This document shows, piece by piece, positions 44,113 through 52,137 of a stretch of 64,000 nt of DNA. The translations under genes and the position numbers were made by a program. Positions within the stretch are counted from its first letter, which is position 1, and each line of letters begins with the position of its first letter. The DNA is taken from assembly GCF_900454895.1 (NCBI RefSeq), contig NZ_UGTA01000001.1:1116001-1180000 (forward strand), read 5' to 3'. This DNA is from Phocoenobacter uteri. Its GTDB lineage: Bacteria; Pseudomonadota; Gammaproteobacteria; Enterobacterales; Pasteurellaceae. The notes under the pieces are model-generated. The model did not search any database and was not told where the DNA came from. It saw only the letters and a list, made by a program, of their open reading frames with translations.

Positions 44113-44373
44113 CTATTTCTTCTTCCCTTTCTTTTTACTTGATTTAGATTTTTCTTTTGGCATATTTTCGCCATTACTACCGCAAAGACTTTCACAAGGA
44201 ATGCCGTCGTGATCTCTATCTAGGCGTTTTTTACCACATTGTTTGAGTTGATAAACTGCCTCTGCACAAGATGACATTTTTTTACAGGTTTTGCTATTGC
44301 ACGAATAATTAGAAGACGCAAATGCTGAACTAGAAAAAATGGCAAGTATTGAAATTAAAAGTAGTTTTCTCAT
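44113..44373 (-). CDS. Secreted excalibur-domain protein
   Basis: 86 residues: a Sec signal peptide (RKLLLISILAIFSSSAFAS), a Cys-rich excalibur motif with a calcium-type loop DRDHDGIPCE, and a Lys/Ser-rich tail. Excalibur domains are small extracellular calcium-binding modules. GGAG precedes the ATG. It belongs to the leftward accessory block. Function unknown; periplasmic location is likely. Confidence 0.8.
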   Translation of the reverse strand: MRKLLLISILAIFSSSAFASSNYSCNSKTCKKMSSCAEAVYQLKQCGKKRLDRDHDGIPCESLCGSNGENMPKEKSKSSKKKGKKK

Positions 44374-44389
44374 TTTACGTCTCCTCTAT

Positions 44390-44719
44390 TTATTGACAAT
44401 AAGCCGTACCTAAATTAACCCATTCGCCAGTTTGAGTAAGTTTTTGAATATCAATAACGCGAACTAAAACATTTTTACCTTTGAATCCCTTGTCATTGAG
44501 TTCCATACAAACATATTGAGCATAGCCATCACGATTAGTGTTATCATCAACCACACCAACTTTAAATGTATTTGAAGATGTCCATATAGCGTCTATTACT
44601 TTTGGTTCACTATCGCTGATAAAATAGTTTTTTACATCTTCCCTTGCTTTATCTAAATTATCTGCACTTGCAAAAGGAACACAGATAAATAACGCAATAA
44701 TTGTTAGTAATTTTTTCAT
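44390..44719 (-). CDS. Small secreted protein, unknown function
   Basis: 109 residues with a clear signal peptide (KKLLTIIALFICVPFASA). The mature part has two Cys (YVCMELN and the C-terminal AYCQ) that may form a disulfide. AAGGAG precedes the ATG. It lies 16 bp upstream of the excalibur gene in the same direction, so they are probably co-transcribed. I recognise no family. Confidence 0.75.
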   Translation of the reverse strand: MKKLLTIIALFICVPFASADNLDKAREDVKNYFISDSEPKVIDAIWTSSNTFKVGVVDDNTNRDGYAQYVCMELNDKGFKGKNVLVRVIDIQKLTQTGEWVNLGTAYCQ

Positions 44720-44791
44720 TTTAAGTTCTCCTTATTTGATTAAATAATAATTGCTACAAAATCTATTCTTTTTTAAACCGCTTTCAATATC

Positions 44792-45643
44792 CTACTCATT
44801 CAAATAAGTCTCTCTAAATTCATCTTCACTTAAAATCAGAACACCTTGTCTTTCTGCTTGGGCTTTTTTAGTTGGACCTGCATTGCTACCACAAACCAAA
44901 ATATCTAAATTTTGTGTAACTGATTTTCTTACGATAAAATCACCTGTCAATTCAGCGTCTAATTCTAATTCTTCTCTATCAGCTTTCTTAAATCCTGTAA
45001 AACAAACTTCGAGGGTTGGATCATTATATTTGCTATCTAAATTTAGATATTCCTTAAAATCATCATCTAGGTCATCAAGTTCTATATCGTAGTTATCTCT
45101 CAACCAATCTTCTTTTGTTGAAATTAAACCTGTTTCTAATTCAATAATTTCATCGCCAATTCTTTCAAGTTTAAATGTTCGTGTATCTCGTCTATTTAAG
45201 TCATAACCTTCTAAGTAAGTTTCATCTACTTCTCTTACACGCACTTTTCTACGAGTTGGATTTCCGTGATAGTCCACATAATCAAATTCGATAACATCTC
45301 TATTGATAGTGCTTTGTTTTGGTGTTGTTTTTACTTTTTTAGGTTCTACTGAAATTTTAGATTCTGGTTCAGTCTCAGGTTCAAAAATACTTTGTGTTGG
45401 TTTTGTATCTAAGATAGTTTGACTTTTATCAGATTTATTTTTAGGTTCTGTCTTAAAAGGCTTTATTGTTTTTTCTAGTACTTTTTCCTTTTTTCTATTT
45501 TTAATCTTTTCCCATATTCCATAACAGCCACCAAAAACCAAGAAAAGAAGAAAAAGAATTGCTGTTACATCCTCGCCTAAGATTTTACTCATTAGAGTAA
45601 GTACAAGGCATAAAACAATCCAATAGAAAAAACACTTTAACAT
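44792..45643 (-). CDS. Membrane-anchored WYL-BRCT fusion protein
   Basis: 283 residues. Two hydrophobic segments (about 4-20 and 25-43) anchor it. A charged Lys/Pro/Thr linker runs to about residue 110. A WYL-like beta domain spans about 115-170 (IEFDYVDYHGNPTRR, YLEGYDLNRRDTRTFKLERI). A BRCT domain spans about 208-281 (LEVCFTGFKKADREELELD, DILVCGSNAGPTKKAQAE, GVLILSEDEF). WYL domains sense ligands or nucleic acid in repressors and defence genes; BRCT domains bind phosphoproteins or DNA ends. The combination on a membrane anchor is unusual. It lies downstream of cI with a terminator between. Confidence 0.75.
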   Translation of the reverse strand: MLKCFFYWIVLCLVLTLMSKILGEDVTAILFLLFLVFGGCYGIWEKIKNRKKEKVLEKTIKPFKTEPKNKSDKSQTILDTKPTQSIFEPETEPESKISVEPKKVKTTPKQSTINRDVIEFDYVDYHGNPTRRKVRVREVDETYLEGYDLNRRDTRTFKLERIGDEIIELETGLISTKEDWLRDNYDIELDDLDDDFKEYLNLDSKYNDPTLEVCFTGFKKADREELELDAELTGDFIVRKSVTQNLDILVCGSNAGPTKKAQAERQGVLILSEDEFRETYLNE

Positions 45644-45666
45644 TTTTAACCCTTTATTTTACATAC

Positions 45667-45696
45667 AAAAAAAGGAACTCCATTTCAGAAGTCCCC
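45667..45696 (-). terminator. cI terminator
   Basis: On the minus strand GGGACTTC pairs with GGAGTTCC (with G-U pairs) around TGAAAT, followed by seven T. It separates cI from the accessory block. Confidence 0.85.
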
Positions 45697-45703
45697 ACTA
45701 AAA

Positions 45704-46381
45704 TTAACCAAATTTTTTCATTGTTTGTGATTGAGAATAAAGCACTTTTGCACGAATTCTGAAACTCTCTTCATTCTCCATTGAAATTGACCAAGGTTTA
45801 TAATAGTCATTATCTGAAATCACAAGCAATTCTTTACCCATAAATTGTAGGCGTTTTACTAATAGTTGACCGTTGAACGTGAACACATAAACGCCATCAC
45901 CGATAAAGGTGTTGATACTGGTGTCCACAAAAATCAAGTCGCCACTTTCAAAAGACGGTGCCATTGAATCGCCTGAAACGTTAATCAGTCTGATATTGTC
46001 TGCATTTGCACGATTGAAATATTGTGTAAAATGCTCGTCTGCGTAGCCGATATAAGAAATATTTTCAACAAAGTCACAATTTTCAATACCAAATCCTGCA
46101 CTGGCTGAAACATCTAGCACTGGCACACGAATAACATTTTCATCATCTGCAAATTCTTGATCAGATTTAACCGCTTGTGGCGAACCTTCACCGGTTTTTA
46201 GCCAAACAGGATCAACACCAAGAGCCTGTGCTATTTCAAATAAATTTCTAGGCTTCTTAGTTTTTCCATTAATAATTAGGCTAATCGCATTCTGAGAAAC
46301 ATTGATCATATTCGCAAGTTCTTCTTGTGTAATACTTTTATCATTCAATGTTTTTCTCAGTCTTACTGATAAATCATTCAT
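45704..46381 (-). CDS. CI-type prophage repressor with S24 self-cleavage domain
   Basis: 225 residues. An N-terminal helix-turn-helix (about 15-50, ITQEELANMINVSQNAISLI) is followed by a LexA-like S24 peptidase with predicted cleavage at Ala95-Gly96, Ser139 in SGDSM and Lys176 in LLVKRL. It maintains lysogeny and is expected to be inactivated by RecA after DNA damage. It is divergent from cro across a strongly palindromic operator region. Confidence 0.95.
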   Translation of the reverse strand: MNDLSVRLRKTLNDKSITQEELANMINVSQNAISLIINGKTKKPRNLFEIAQALGVDPVWLKTGEGSPQAVKSDQEFADDENVIRVPVLDVSASAGFGIENCDFVENISYIGYADEHFTQYFNRANADNIRLINVSGDSMAPSFESGDLIFVDTSINTFIGDGVYVFTFNGQLLVKRLQFMGKELLVISDNDYYKPWSISMENEESFRIRAKVLYSQSQTMKKFG

Positions 46382-46402
46382 AATTTTTCCTTATTTATAG
46401 TT

Positions 46403-46449
46403 AATATAAACGTTTTCTTTTAAATTCTCAAAAAGAAAACGTTTATATT
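46403..46449. promoter_or_regulatory. cI-cro operator: 19-bp perfect inverted repeat
   Basis: AATATAAACGTTTTCTTTT at 46403-46421 and its exact complement at 46431-46449 flank a 9-base spacer. A degenerate third site (TATACGTTTA) lies near 46491. These are the likely CI/Cro operators. Confidence 0.8.
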
Positions 46450-46523
46450 TTAAAATAAATCTTGTATTATTATATAAAGATCTGTTAATATACGTTTAAA
46501 AATAAAAGTAAAGGTTTAATTTA

Positions 46524-46721
46524 ATGAATAAAACCATTGATAAAGCAATAAAGATATGCGGTTCTCAGTCTGTTTTAGCTGAAAAATGCGGTGTTAGTCA
46601 GAATGCTGTTAGCTTATGGTTAAGGGGATATGGGATTAACGCTAAATATCTTTTAAAAATAGAACAAGCCACAAACGGACAAGTTACCGTTGCCGATATT
46701 GTGGCAAGTGTGAGTGAGTAA
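46524..46721 (+). CDS. Cro-like repressor (YdaS-type HTH)
   Basis: 65 residues, a helix-turn-helix protein (AIKICGSQSVLAEKCGVSQNAVSLWLRG, read as HTH around the second Ser-Gln) of the YdaS/Cro type. First gene of the rightward early operon. It is expected to repress cI and commit to lysis. Confidence 0.88.
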   Translation: MNKTIDKAIKICGSQSVLAEKCGVSQNAVSLWLRGYGINAKYLLKIEQATNGQVTVADIVASVSE

Positions 46722-46748
46722 ACTAAAGTAACTAATAAGGAGTAATCA

Positions 46749-47003
46749 ATGAACAACGAAAACAAACCACAAGTTATTACCATTACGTTAACGGGTGCAG
46801 TAAAAGATATTAAGGTATTTTTAGGTAACCATATAAAAGGAATTATCTTTTCCACTTGGTTAGTTGGTTTAGGATATTCACTTAATTATCCATCTAAACT
46901 TTTAACAGGGGTTGTCGGTGGATTATTAGGTGTTGGATTAGTGGTTATGGCTGAAAAAATCAATCAATACTTTAAAGCAAGAAAAGTGAATAAAAATAAC
47001 TAA
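46749..47003 (+). CDS. Small membrane protein, early operon
   Basis: 84 residues with two hydrophobic segments (IKGIIFSTWLVGLGYSL and LLTGVVGGLLGVGLVVMA) and a basic C-terminus. AAGGAG precedes the ATG. Function unknown. Confidence 0.7.
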   Translation: MNNENKPQVITITLTGAVKDIKVFLGNHIKGIIFSTWLVGLGYSLNYPSKLLTGVVGGLLGVGLVVMAEKINQYFKARKVNKNN

Positions 47004-47021
47004 TTTTAGGTTAGGGGAAAC

Positions 47022-47345
47022 ATGATGGACTTTTTAAGACTTGGTGATGAATATGGTAACTACTGTCAGCTTGTCAATATCAATGAAGTTCAGTCTATAA
47101 AAGTTATTGCTGTAATAAAGTGTATAGATGATGATTTTCAACCTGTTTTTGTAAAAATAATTCTTCGTAATGGAGTAGTAATAAAACACTTCACAACAGA
47201 AAAAGAACTTAGAAAAAAACTCAAATTAGATGGCTCATTTTCTAAGTTTAAATTTAGAAGATTGGACGAAACCAATCCAATAGATTATCCATTAGTTATG
47301 AAGCTTTGGGATGAATACATCAATGTTATTGATATAGATGAATAA
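47022..47345 (+). CDS. Hypothetical phage protein
   Basis: 107 residues, beta-rich, soluble (YCQLVNINEVQSIKVIAVIK; IILRNGVVIKHFTT). AGGGG precedes two adjacent ATG codons (47022, 47025). I recognise no family. It lies in the early operon between a membrane protein and an Ogr-like activator. Confidence 0.65.
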   Translation: MMDFLRLGDEYGNYCQLVNINEVQSIKVIAVIKCIDDDFQPVFVKIILRNGVVIKHFTTEKELRKKLKLDGSFSKFKFRRLDETNPIDYPLVMKLWDEYINVIDIDE

Positions 47346-47386
47346 TATTGTAGTTAATAAGTTAAATAAGGTGTTAGGGGAAACAA

Positions 47387-47680
47387 ATGTTAGTCGGCGA
47401 AAATATCAATAAAAGCAAAATCAAAATTAAAGGATTAGTACCTTGCCCTGTTTGTGGTAAAGGAGCTGTTTCTATCAGAACATCAGAGCAACTTTCATTA
47501 TTAAGTTACTTAAAAAGATGTTGGTGTACTCATTATGGGTGTGGTGCAAAAATGAATGTACGCCTACTGATTGAAGATGTTCAAGTGCCTGATTTTAGGG
47601 AATGTCCTGAAATCAAGATGGCAAATAAACCATTAAGGGAGTTAGATCCCAATCAACAAAATCTACCTTTAGATAAATAA
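47387..47680 (+). CDS. Ogr/Delta-like zinc-finger late-gene activator
   Basis: 97 residues. The CPVCG...RTSEQ...RCWC...GCGAKM pattern (C-x2-C, then C-x4-5-C) with a following short hydrophobic strand is the Ogr/Delta zinc-binding motif; these proteins contact RNA polymerase alpha to switch on P2 late promoters. It sits in the early operon rather than near the attachment site as in P2. A terminator follows. Confidence 0.8.
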   Translation: MLVGENINKSKIKIKGLVPCPVCGKGAVSIRTSEQLSLLSYLKRCWCTHYGCGAKMNVRLLIEDVQVPDFRECPEIKMANKPLRELDPNQQNLPLDK

Positions 47681-47708
47681 TTAAACCTTAAAGCGATCAA
47701 ATAACAAA

Positions 47709-47743
47709 CGACTTAGCCTAAAAAATTAAGTCGTGGGTTTTTT
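47709..47743 (+). terminator. Terminator after the Ogr-like gene
   Basis: CGACTTA / TAAGTCG stem, then TGGGTTTTTT. Confidence 0.8.
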
Positions 47744-47796
47744 GCAACCTAAATTTAATGATTTGAATGTTTTATAAACAAAAATGGGAGTTAAAA

Positions 47797-48057
47797 ATGA
47801 GAAAAGAAAACCGTAGAAGACGTAATTTGAAATGGCGTTTTTATCGCAATATGCGAAAGCACCGTACGAATACGTTGGAGCTAGAAAAACAGGTTAAGGC
47901 ATTGCAGAAAGCGTTCAAAGAGAGAGATGAACATATCTACACTTTGCAGCTTGTTGTACTTGACTTGCAGGAAAGAGAATCACAACGTTTTTTAGCAAGT
48001 AAAACGAAGAAAGAGCCTTTTATTATCCGTGTTTGGAAAAAGGTGTTTAAAAAGTAA
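47797..48057 (+). CDS. Basic coiled-coil phage protein
   Basis: 86 residues starting MRKENRRRRNLKWRF. It is highly basic at both ends, with a central coiled coil (LELEKQVKALQKAFKERDEH). GGGAG lies 7 bp before 47797; an upstream ATG at 47767 lacks a ribosome site. It may bind nucleic acid. No family recognised. Confidence 0.65.
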   Translation: MRKENRRRRNLKWRFYRNMRKHRTNTLELEKQVKALQKAFKERDEHIYTLQLVVLDLQERESQRFLASKTKKEPFIIRVWKKVFKK

Positions 48058-48071
48058 TTCGGAGGTTCGCA

Positions 48072-48395
48072 ATGAAGATCAATAGTTGGCGTGCGTTACG
48101 TGAGCAAATGCTTTTAAACGAGAAGAAAAAGCATACACCAAAAACAAAACAAGATTGGTTTTTATTGCGTGACCGTTGGGCGAGATATACGCCTTCACAC
48201 CGTGCTTTTGTGCTGAAAGTGGCAGGTATTCCTGAAACAGAGGATTGGACTGCACAAGATTTGGCGAATTTTAGCAAAGAGCAAATTAATGCGATCAGTT
48301 GGGCTATTCGTGACATTAAAACCTATGCCCACGCCGATAACATTATTTATGAGGCTTTAACCCGTGTATTAAAGCGTGTGTTGAGAAAGGAGTAA
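48072..48395 (+). CDS. Hypothetical phage early protein
   Basis: 107 residues, mostly helical and soluble (SWRALREQMLLNEKKK, WFLLRDRWARYTPSHRAF, ALTRVLKRVLRKE). GGAGG precedes the ATG. The position before gpA resembles that of P2 B (helicase loader), but I see no convincing sequence match. Confidence 0.65.
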   Translation: MKINSWRALREQMLLNEKKKHTPKTKQDWFLLRDRWARYTPSHRAFVLKVAGIPETEDWTAQDLANFSKEQINAISWAIRDIKTYAHADNIIYEALTRVLKRVLRKE

Positions 48396-48398
48396 GCA

Positions 48399-48551
48399 AT
48401 GGTTAATCCAACTCAGTTAGATATAGCGGTGCATTTTTATCATTTTTTTGCAAATAAATTTTATCAAACAGGTGAACAACGTTATTGGATAAAAACGTAT
48501 AAGGCGTGGCAGATGATTGCGGAATTAAGAGGGAAACAACAATGGAATTAA
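48399..48551 (+). CDS. Small phage ORF of 50 residues
   Basis: Starts MVNPTQLDIAVHFYHFFANK, aromatic-rich, soluble. AAGGAG lies 7-8 bp before the ATG and overlaps the preceding stop region; the 3' end overlaps the next start by 10 bp. The tight coupling supports a real gene. No family recognised. Confidence 0.6.
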   Translation: MVNPTQLDIAVHFYHFFANKFYQTGEQRYWIKTYKAWQMIAELRGKQQWN

Positions 48552-48778
48552 AAGCGACCATGAAGAGAAGAGTATTTAATGAAGAAATTAAAGAAAATTC
48601 ATCAATTGATGAAATTCAAGAATTCAAAAATAAATTACATGCTTTTTTTTATTTTGCAAATAAAGATATTTCAGAAAGTGTAGAGAGTGACTTCATTGTA
48701 GAACAAACTCAGCAAGTCCGAATTGATATTACTTGCACAATTAGAACACAGGAGCAGAAAAATGACGGGACAATGTAA
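48542..48778 (+). CDS. Hypothetical phage protein
   Basis: 78 residues starting MELKATMKRRVFNEE, charged, soluble. The start at 48542 has GAGGG upstream; a longer frame to 48506 lacks a ribosome site. Overlaps both neighbours. Function unknown. Confidence 0.6.
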   Translation: MELKATMKRRVFNEEIKENSSIDEIQEFKNKLHAFFYFANKDISESVESDFIVEQTQQVRIDITCTIRTQEQKNDGTM

Positions 48779-48950
48779 AACCGTGTTCGCGACAGCGGAC
48801 GGTATTTATAGAATTAAAGAAGTGAATTGCGGGCAGTTTTATGCGTTGTTCGTGCGTGGCACTTTTATTGATCGCTTTTATCGTTTTAGTGAGGCAAAAA
48901 AACGTATGGAAGCACTAAAAAAAGTGGCTATTCATGGGAGAGCCTGTTAA
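48762..48950 (+). CDS. Hypothetical phage protein
   Basis: 62 residues starting MTGQCKTVFATADGIYRI. GGAG precedes the ATG at 48762. The stop overlaps the gpA start (TAATG), giving coupling to replication. Function unknown. Confidence 0.6.
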   Translation: MTGQCKTVFATADGIYRIKEVNCGQFYALFVRGTFIDRFYRFSEAKKRMEALKKVAIHGRAC

Positions 48951-51259
48951 TGGCTGGTTGGGATTGGCAAGCTCAACAAGAGCGAGCGAAAGAAGTTTAT
49001 CAACGCAATTTGCAAAATGTGGCTGAAAAATTACCGCTTAATCAGGCGGAACTTAAGCCACAGCTTGATGATTCGCGTGCGACAACCAATCAGCTTGAAT
49101 TGTTTGATTTGGTAGGACAAGAGGGCTTTGATTATGTGGAAGCCTTGTTAAGACGTTTGCCGACTAAACGTCAGCGTGAGTATTTTCGTGGCTTGTATGT
49201 GCGAGCGTATAAAAGCGTAAAAGATGATGGTTCGATTGGTTTTGCAATTGGCAATAAGCAAGTGGCTTATGCAAATGGCTATCTGCGTGATTTATTCGAT
49301 AAACGTTTGAACCTGGTTTTAGACCAATATCAATTTGATTTTGAGTGGTTAGATCGTCGTGTTGCCGAGCAACGTGCTTATGATATTTATTTAAAAATCA
49401 AGGCAGGGCAAAAACGCGAGGTGATGGCGAACTTAGGCGATTATCAGCAATTAGAAACACCAAGCACGATCACTGAAATTTTAAGAAGTTGCTTAGGACG
49501 TAAACAAAAGAAAGCGTTACAGAAAAAAGCGGAAGTCCCTTTTTTCTTGTTGAATGAGCAACGCTTAAAAACGTTGGCAAAGAAATTAGCTGATAATTTT
49601 TTAGTACTGCAAACAGACTTTTTTACAAATCTTGCGAACAGTGGCAAGGATTTTTCTGATGAAGAAATTAATCAGATTATGACCGCTTGCTTTATTGAGT
49701 GTGGTGCGATTTGTAAAAAGGTTTGCTTTGAGATGCCTTATTGGGAGAATTTTGAAACAGCAAAACGTCCACAGATGAGCAAAATGCAAGGGGCATTAAA
49801 TCGTATTACCAAAGAAGATTTTTGGTTTAAGCAACTACGTACTATTCAAAAAAGAATGGTTGAGCATATTGCGATTGCATGTGGCGAAGTGCAAAAGAAA
49901 GTCAGCCCTTATGTTTCCAAAGACGGCTTTCGTGATTGGAAAGCACAAATGCGTAAAAGCTATAAATTTTTAAAAGATATGATTATGGAAGACATTGACG
50001 ACCCTAATGAACAGTGTGTGTTATTAGATGTATATTTGCGTTCTAATTCAAACCCAGAATTAAGAAGAATTGAAATGATGACACGTTTGCGTGGTGTTGA
50101 GGAATGGGCGGAAGAAAATGGGTTGATTGCTCTTTTCTTAACTTTAACCGCACCAAGTAAATACCACGCTCAACTTTCAAAAGGTGGACGCAATCCAAAA
50201 TGGAATGGCGCAAGCCCACGTACAACGCAGGAATATTTAAACCGTGTATGGCGTCAATATCGTGCGTTATTAAGCAAAGAAGGGATTAAGGGTAGCGGTA
50301 TGCGTGTGGCAGAACCACACCACGATGCAACACCGCACTGGCATTTACTCTTTTTTGTTAAAGCTGAACATAAAGAAAGAGCCGTTGAGCTTTTTGAAAT
50401 GAAAGCCTTAGAAGAAGATGGTGATGAGCCGGGTGCAAAAGAAAATCGCTACGATGTGAAAGTATGCGACCGAACAAAAGGCACACCGGCAGGCTACATT
50501 GCCAAATATATTGCAAAAAACGTTGATGGCTTTGCTGATGATGGCATCGTTAAAGATGAAGCAAATGGATTAGTTTTAGAAGAAATTGATTTAAAAGAAA
50601 ACTCAAAACGTGCGAGAGCGTGGGCGAGTTTATGGGGCATTCGTCAGTTTCAATTCTACGGTGCGGGCAATGTGTCGGTGTGGCGTGAATTACGTCGCTG
50701 TTTAGCGGGCAAGATTTCTGATGAGCGTTTGGAAGAATTACGCCTATTTGCTGATATGGGCGAATATGCGTGCTACTTGCAAGGGCAAGGCGGTGCGTTG
50801 GTTAAACGTGCGGATCAATATGCCAATCTTTGTTATGAAGAAAATGAGCCTAATCAATATGGCGAAGTTTCAAAGAAAATTACAGGAATTAAATCAGCAT
50901 TGGAACAAGTAAAAACTCGCTTGAAAAAATGGGCAATCAAAAAGGCTGAAAAAGTAACACGATCATCAAAAAGTGATGAGGGTGCTGCAACAAAAAATAC
51001 GGAGCTTTGCTCCGCTTGGACTTGTGTCAATAACTGTAACCAACCTAATAGCAAGGGTTTAGGCTATGTTTCAGTTAGCGACTACTTAGATCAGCACCCA
51101 CAGGAAGTGAAACGGTTAAAAATGGCATTAAGTTGGCGTGGCATTCCTGAAAATTGGATAAGTAATAACCACGTTTACATACTTTTAAAAGGAGGAACGG
51201 TTAAATTAGATAAACAACACTGTATTGAATACGACGGTAATGAAATCTTATTGCAGTAA
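48950..51259 (+). CDS. Replication endonuclease (P2 gpA)
   Basis: Rolling-circle initiator of 769 residues, similar to P2 gpA (761). The HUH motif is HWH at 463-465 (PHWHLLFF). The paired catalytic tyrosines are Tyr516 and Tyr520 in GYIAKYIAK. FLTLTAPSKYH is motif 1. It nicks its origin and stays covalently attached. In P2 the origin lies inside A; I did not locate it here. Confidence 0.95.
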   Translation: MAGWDWQAQQERAKEVYQRNLQNVAEKLPLNQAELKPQLDDSRATTNQLELFDLVGQEGFDYVEALLRRLPTKRQREYFRGLYVRAYKSVKDDGSIGFAIGNKQVAYANGYLRDLFDKRLNLVLDQYQFDFEWLDRRVAEQRAYDIYLKIKAGQKREVMANLGDYQQLETPSTITEILRSCLGRKQKKALQKKAEVPFFLLNEQRLKTLAKKLADNFLVLQTDFFTNLANSGKDFSDEEINQIMTACFIECGAICKKVCFEMPYWENFETAKRPQMSKMQGALNRITKEDFWFKQLRTIQKRMVEHIAIACGEVQKKVSPYVSKDGFRDWKAQMRKSYKFLKDMIMEDIDDPNEQCVLLDVYLRSNSNPELRRIEMMTRLRGVEEWAEENGLIALFLTLTAPSKYHAQLSKGGRNPKWNGASPRTTQEYLNRVWRQYRALLSKEGIKGSGMRVAEPHHDATPHWHLLFFVKAEHKERAVELFEMKALEEDGDEPGAKENRYDVKVCDRTKGTPAGYIAKYIAKNVDGFADDGIVKDEANGLVLEEIDLKENSKRARAWASLWGIRQFQFYGAGNVSVWRELRRCLAGKISDERLEELRLFADMGEYACYLQGQGGALVKRADQYANLCYEENEPNQYGEVSKKITGIKSALEQVKTRLKKWAIKKAEKVTRSSKSDEGAATKNTELCSAWTCVNNCNQPNSKGLGYVSVSDYLDQHPQEVKRLKMALSWRGIPENWISNNHVYILLKGGTVKLDKQHCIEYDGNEILLQ

Positions 51260-51304
51260 GCGGTGAGATTTTGGGGAAAATTTACGAAAAATAGGGGTAA
51301 AACA

Positions 51305-51850
51305 ATGGGAAATCAAACGGAAAATACAGACTTATGGGCGACGCCTTTTTGGGTTACTGCTTTTGCTGAATTGTATTTTTTAAATTGTAAAAACTCTAAT
51401 AAAAATAAAGGATTTGGATTAGATGCAGCCGCAAATGAATTTAATAGAAAATGTAAGAAATTTATTTCAAAAGAACAAGATGCTTTAAGCGTTGATTGGG
51501 CGAGTAAAAGTAAACGTATTTGGTGTAATCCACCTTACTCTGATCCATTACCTTTTATAGAAAAGGCAATCACAGAGTCAGAAAAAGGGGCAAAAGTTGT
51601 GATGCTTTTAAATGTAGATAATTCTACGAGATGGTTTGCTAAGTGCGTTCAACACGCTAATAAAATTGTATTTGTAACATTAGGACGAATACCTTTTTTA
51701 CATAGCCAAACAGGCGAAGAAACCAAAGGAGCAAAACGCCCGCAAATGTTTGTCTTTTTTGACAAAACAAAAAGAGAAAAGTTATCAACAGACTATCTTT
51801 CTCTAAATGAAATAAGACAAATTTCACATTATAGACATTTAAGAGATTAA
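51305..51850 (+). CDS. Phage DNA N6-adenine methyltransferase (Dam family)
   Basis: 181 residues. DLWATPFWV at the N-terminus, GLDAAANEFN, the catalytic NPPY (WCNPPYSDP) and GRIPFLHSQTG are typical of the short phage Dam family. It probably methylates GATC to evade restriction. The ATG at 51305 follows GGGGT; a GTG at 51263 would add 14 residues. It lies right after gpA. Confidence 0.9.
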   Translation: MGNQTENTDLWATPFWVTAFAELYFLNCKNSNKNKGFGLDAAANEFNRKCKKFISKEQDALSVDWASKSKRIWCNPPYSDPLPFIEKAITESEKGAKVVMLLNVDNSTRWFAKCVQHANKIVFVTLGRIPFLHSQTGEETKGAKRPQMFVFFDKTKREKLSTDYLSLNEIRQISHYRHLRD

Positions 51851-51864
51851 ATAAGGAGTAAACA

Positions 51865-52137
51865 ATGGAAAATCAAACAGTACAACAAACAATTAAAGAG
51901 CGTGGTGCGGTTTATGGGGATTTTGGACTTTATGCACAAATTGCTCAAGAGTTAAAAGGAATTATCTATCTATATGGTGAAAACCTTGATGGGCATCAAT
52001 TAGAAGCACTTGAAATGATGTGTGTAAAAATAGGTCGTATTTTATCAGGTGATCCAAACTATGATGACAGTTGGAAGGATATTGCAGGTTATGCAATTTT
52101 AGGGGGTAATTTGGATAAGGGGAACGATGATGAGTAA
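51865..52137 (+). CDS. Hypothetical phage protein, DUF6378-like
   Basis: 90 residues (TIKERGAVYGDFGLYAQIAQ; HQLEALEMMCVKIGRILSGDPNYDDSWKD read in two parts). This pattern is common in phage early regions and resembles MazG-like folds. AAGGAG precedes the ATG. It overlaps the next gene by 11 bp. Confidence 0.7.
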   Translation: MENQTVQQTIKERGAVYGDFGLYAQIAQELKGIIYLYGENLDGHQLEALEMMCVKIGRILSGDPNYDDSWKDIAGYAILGGNLDKGNDDE

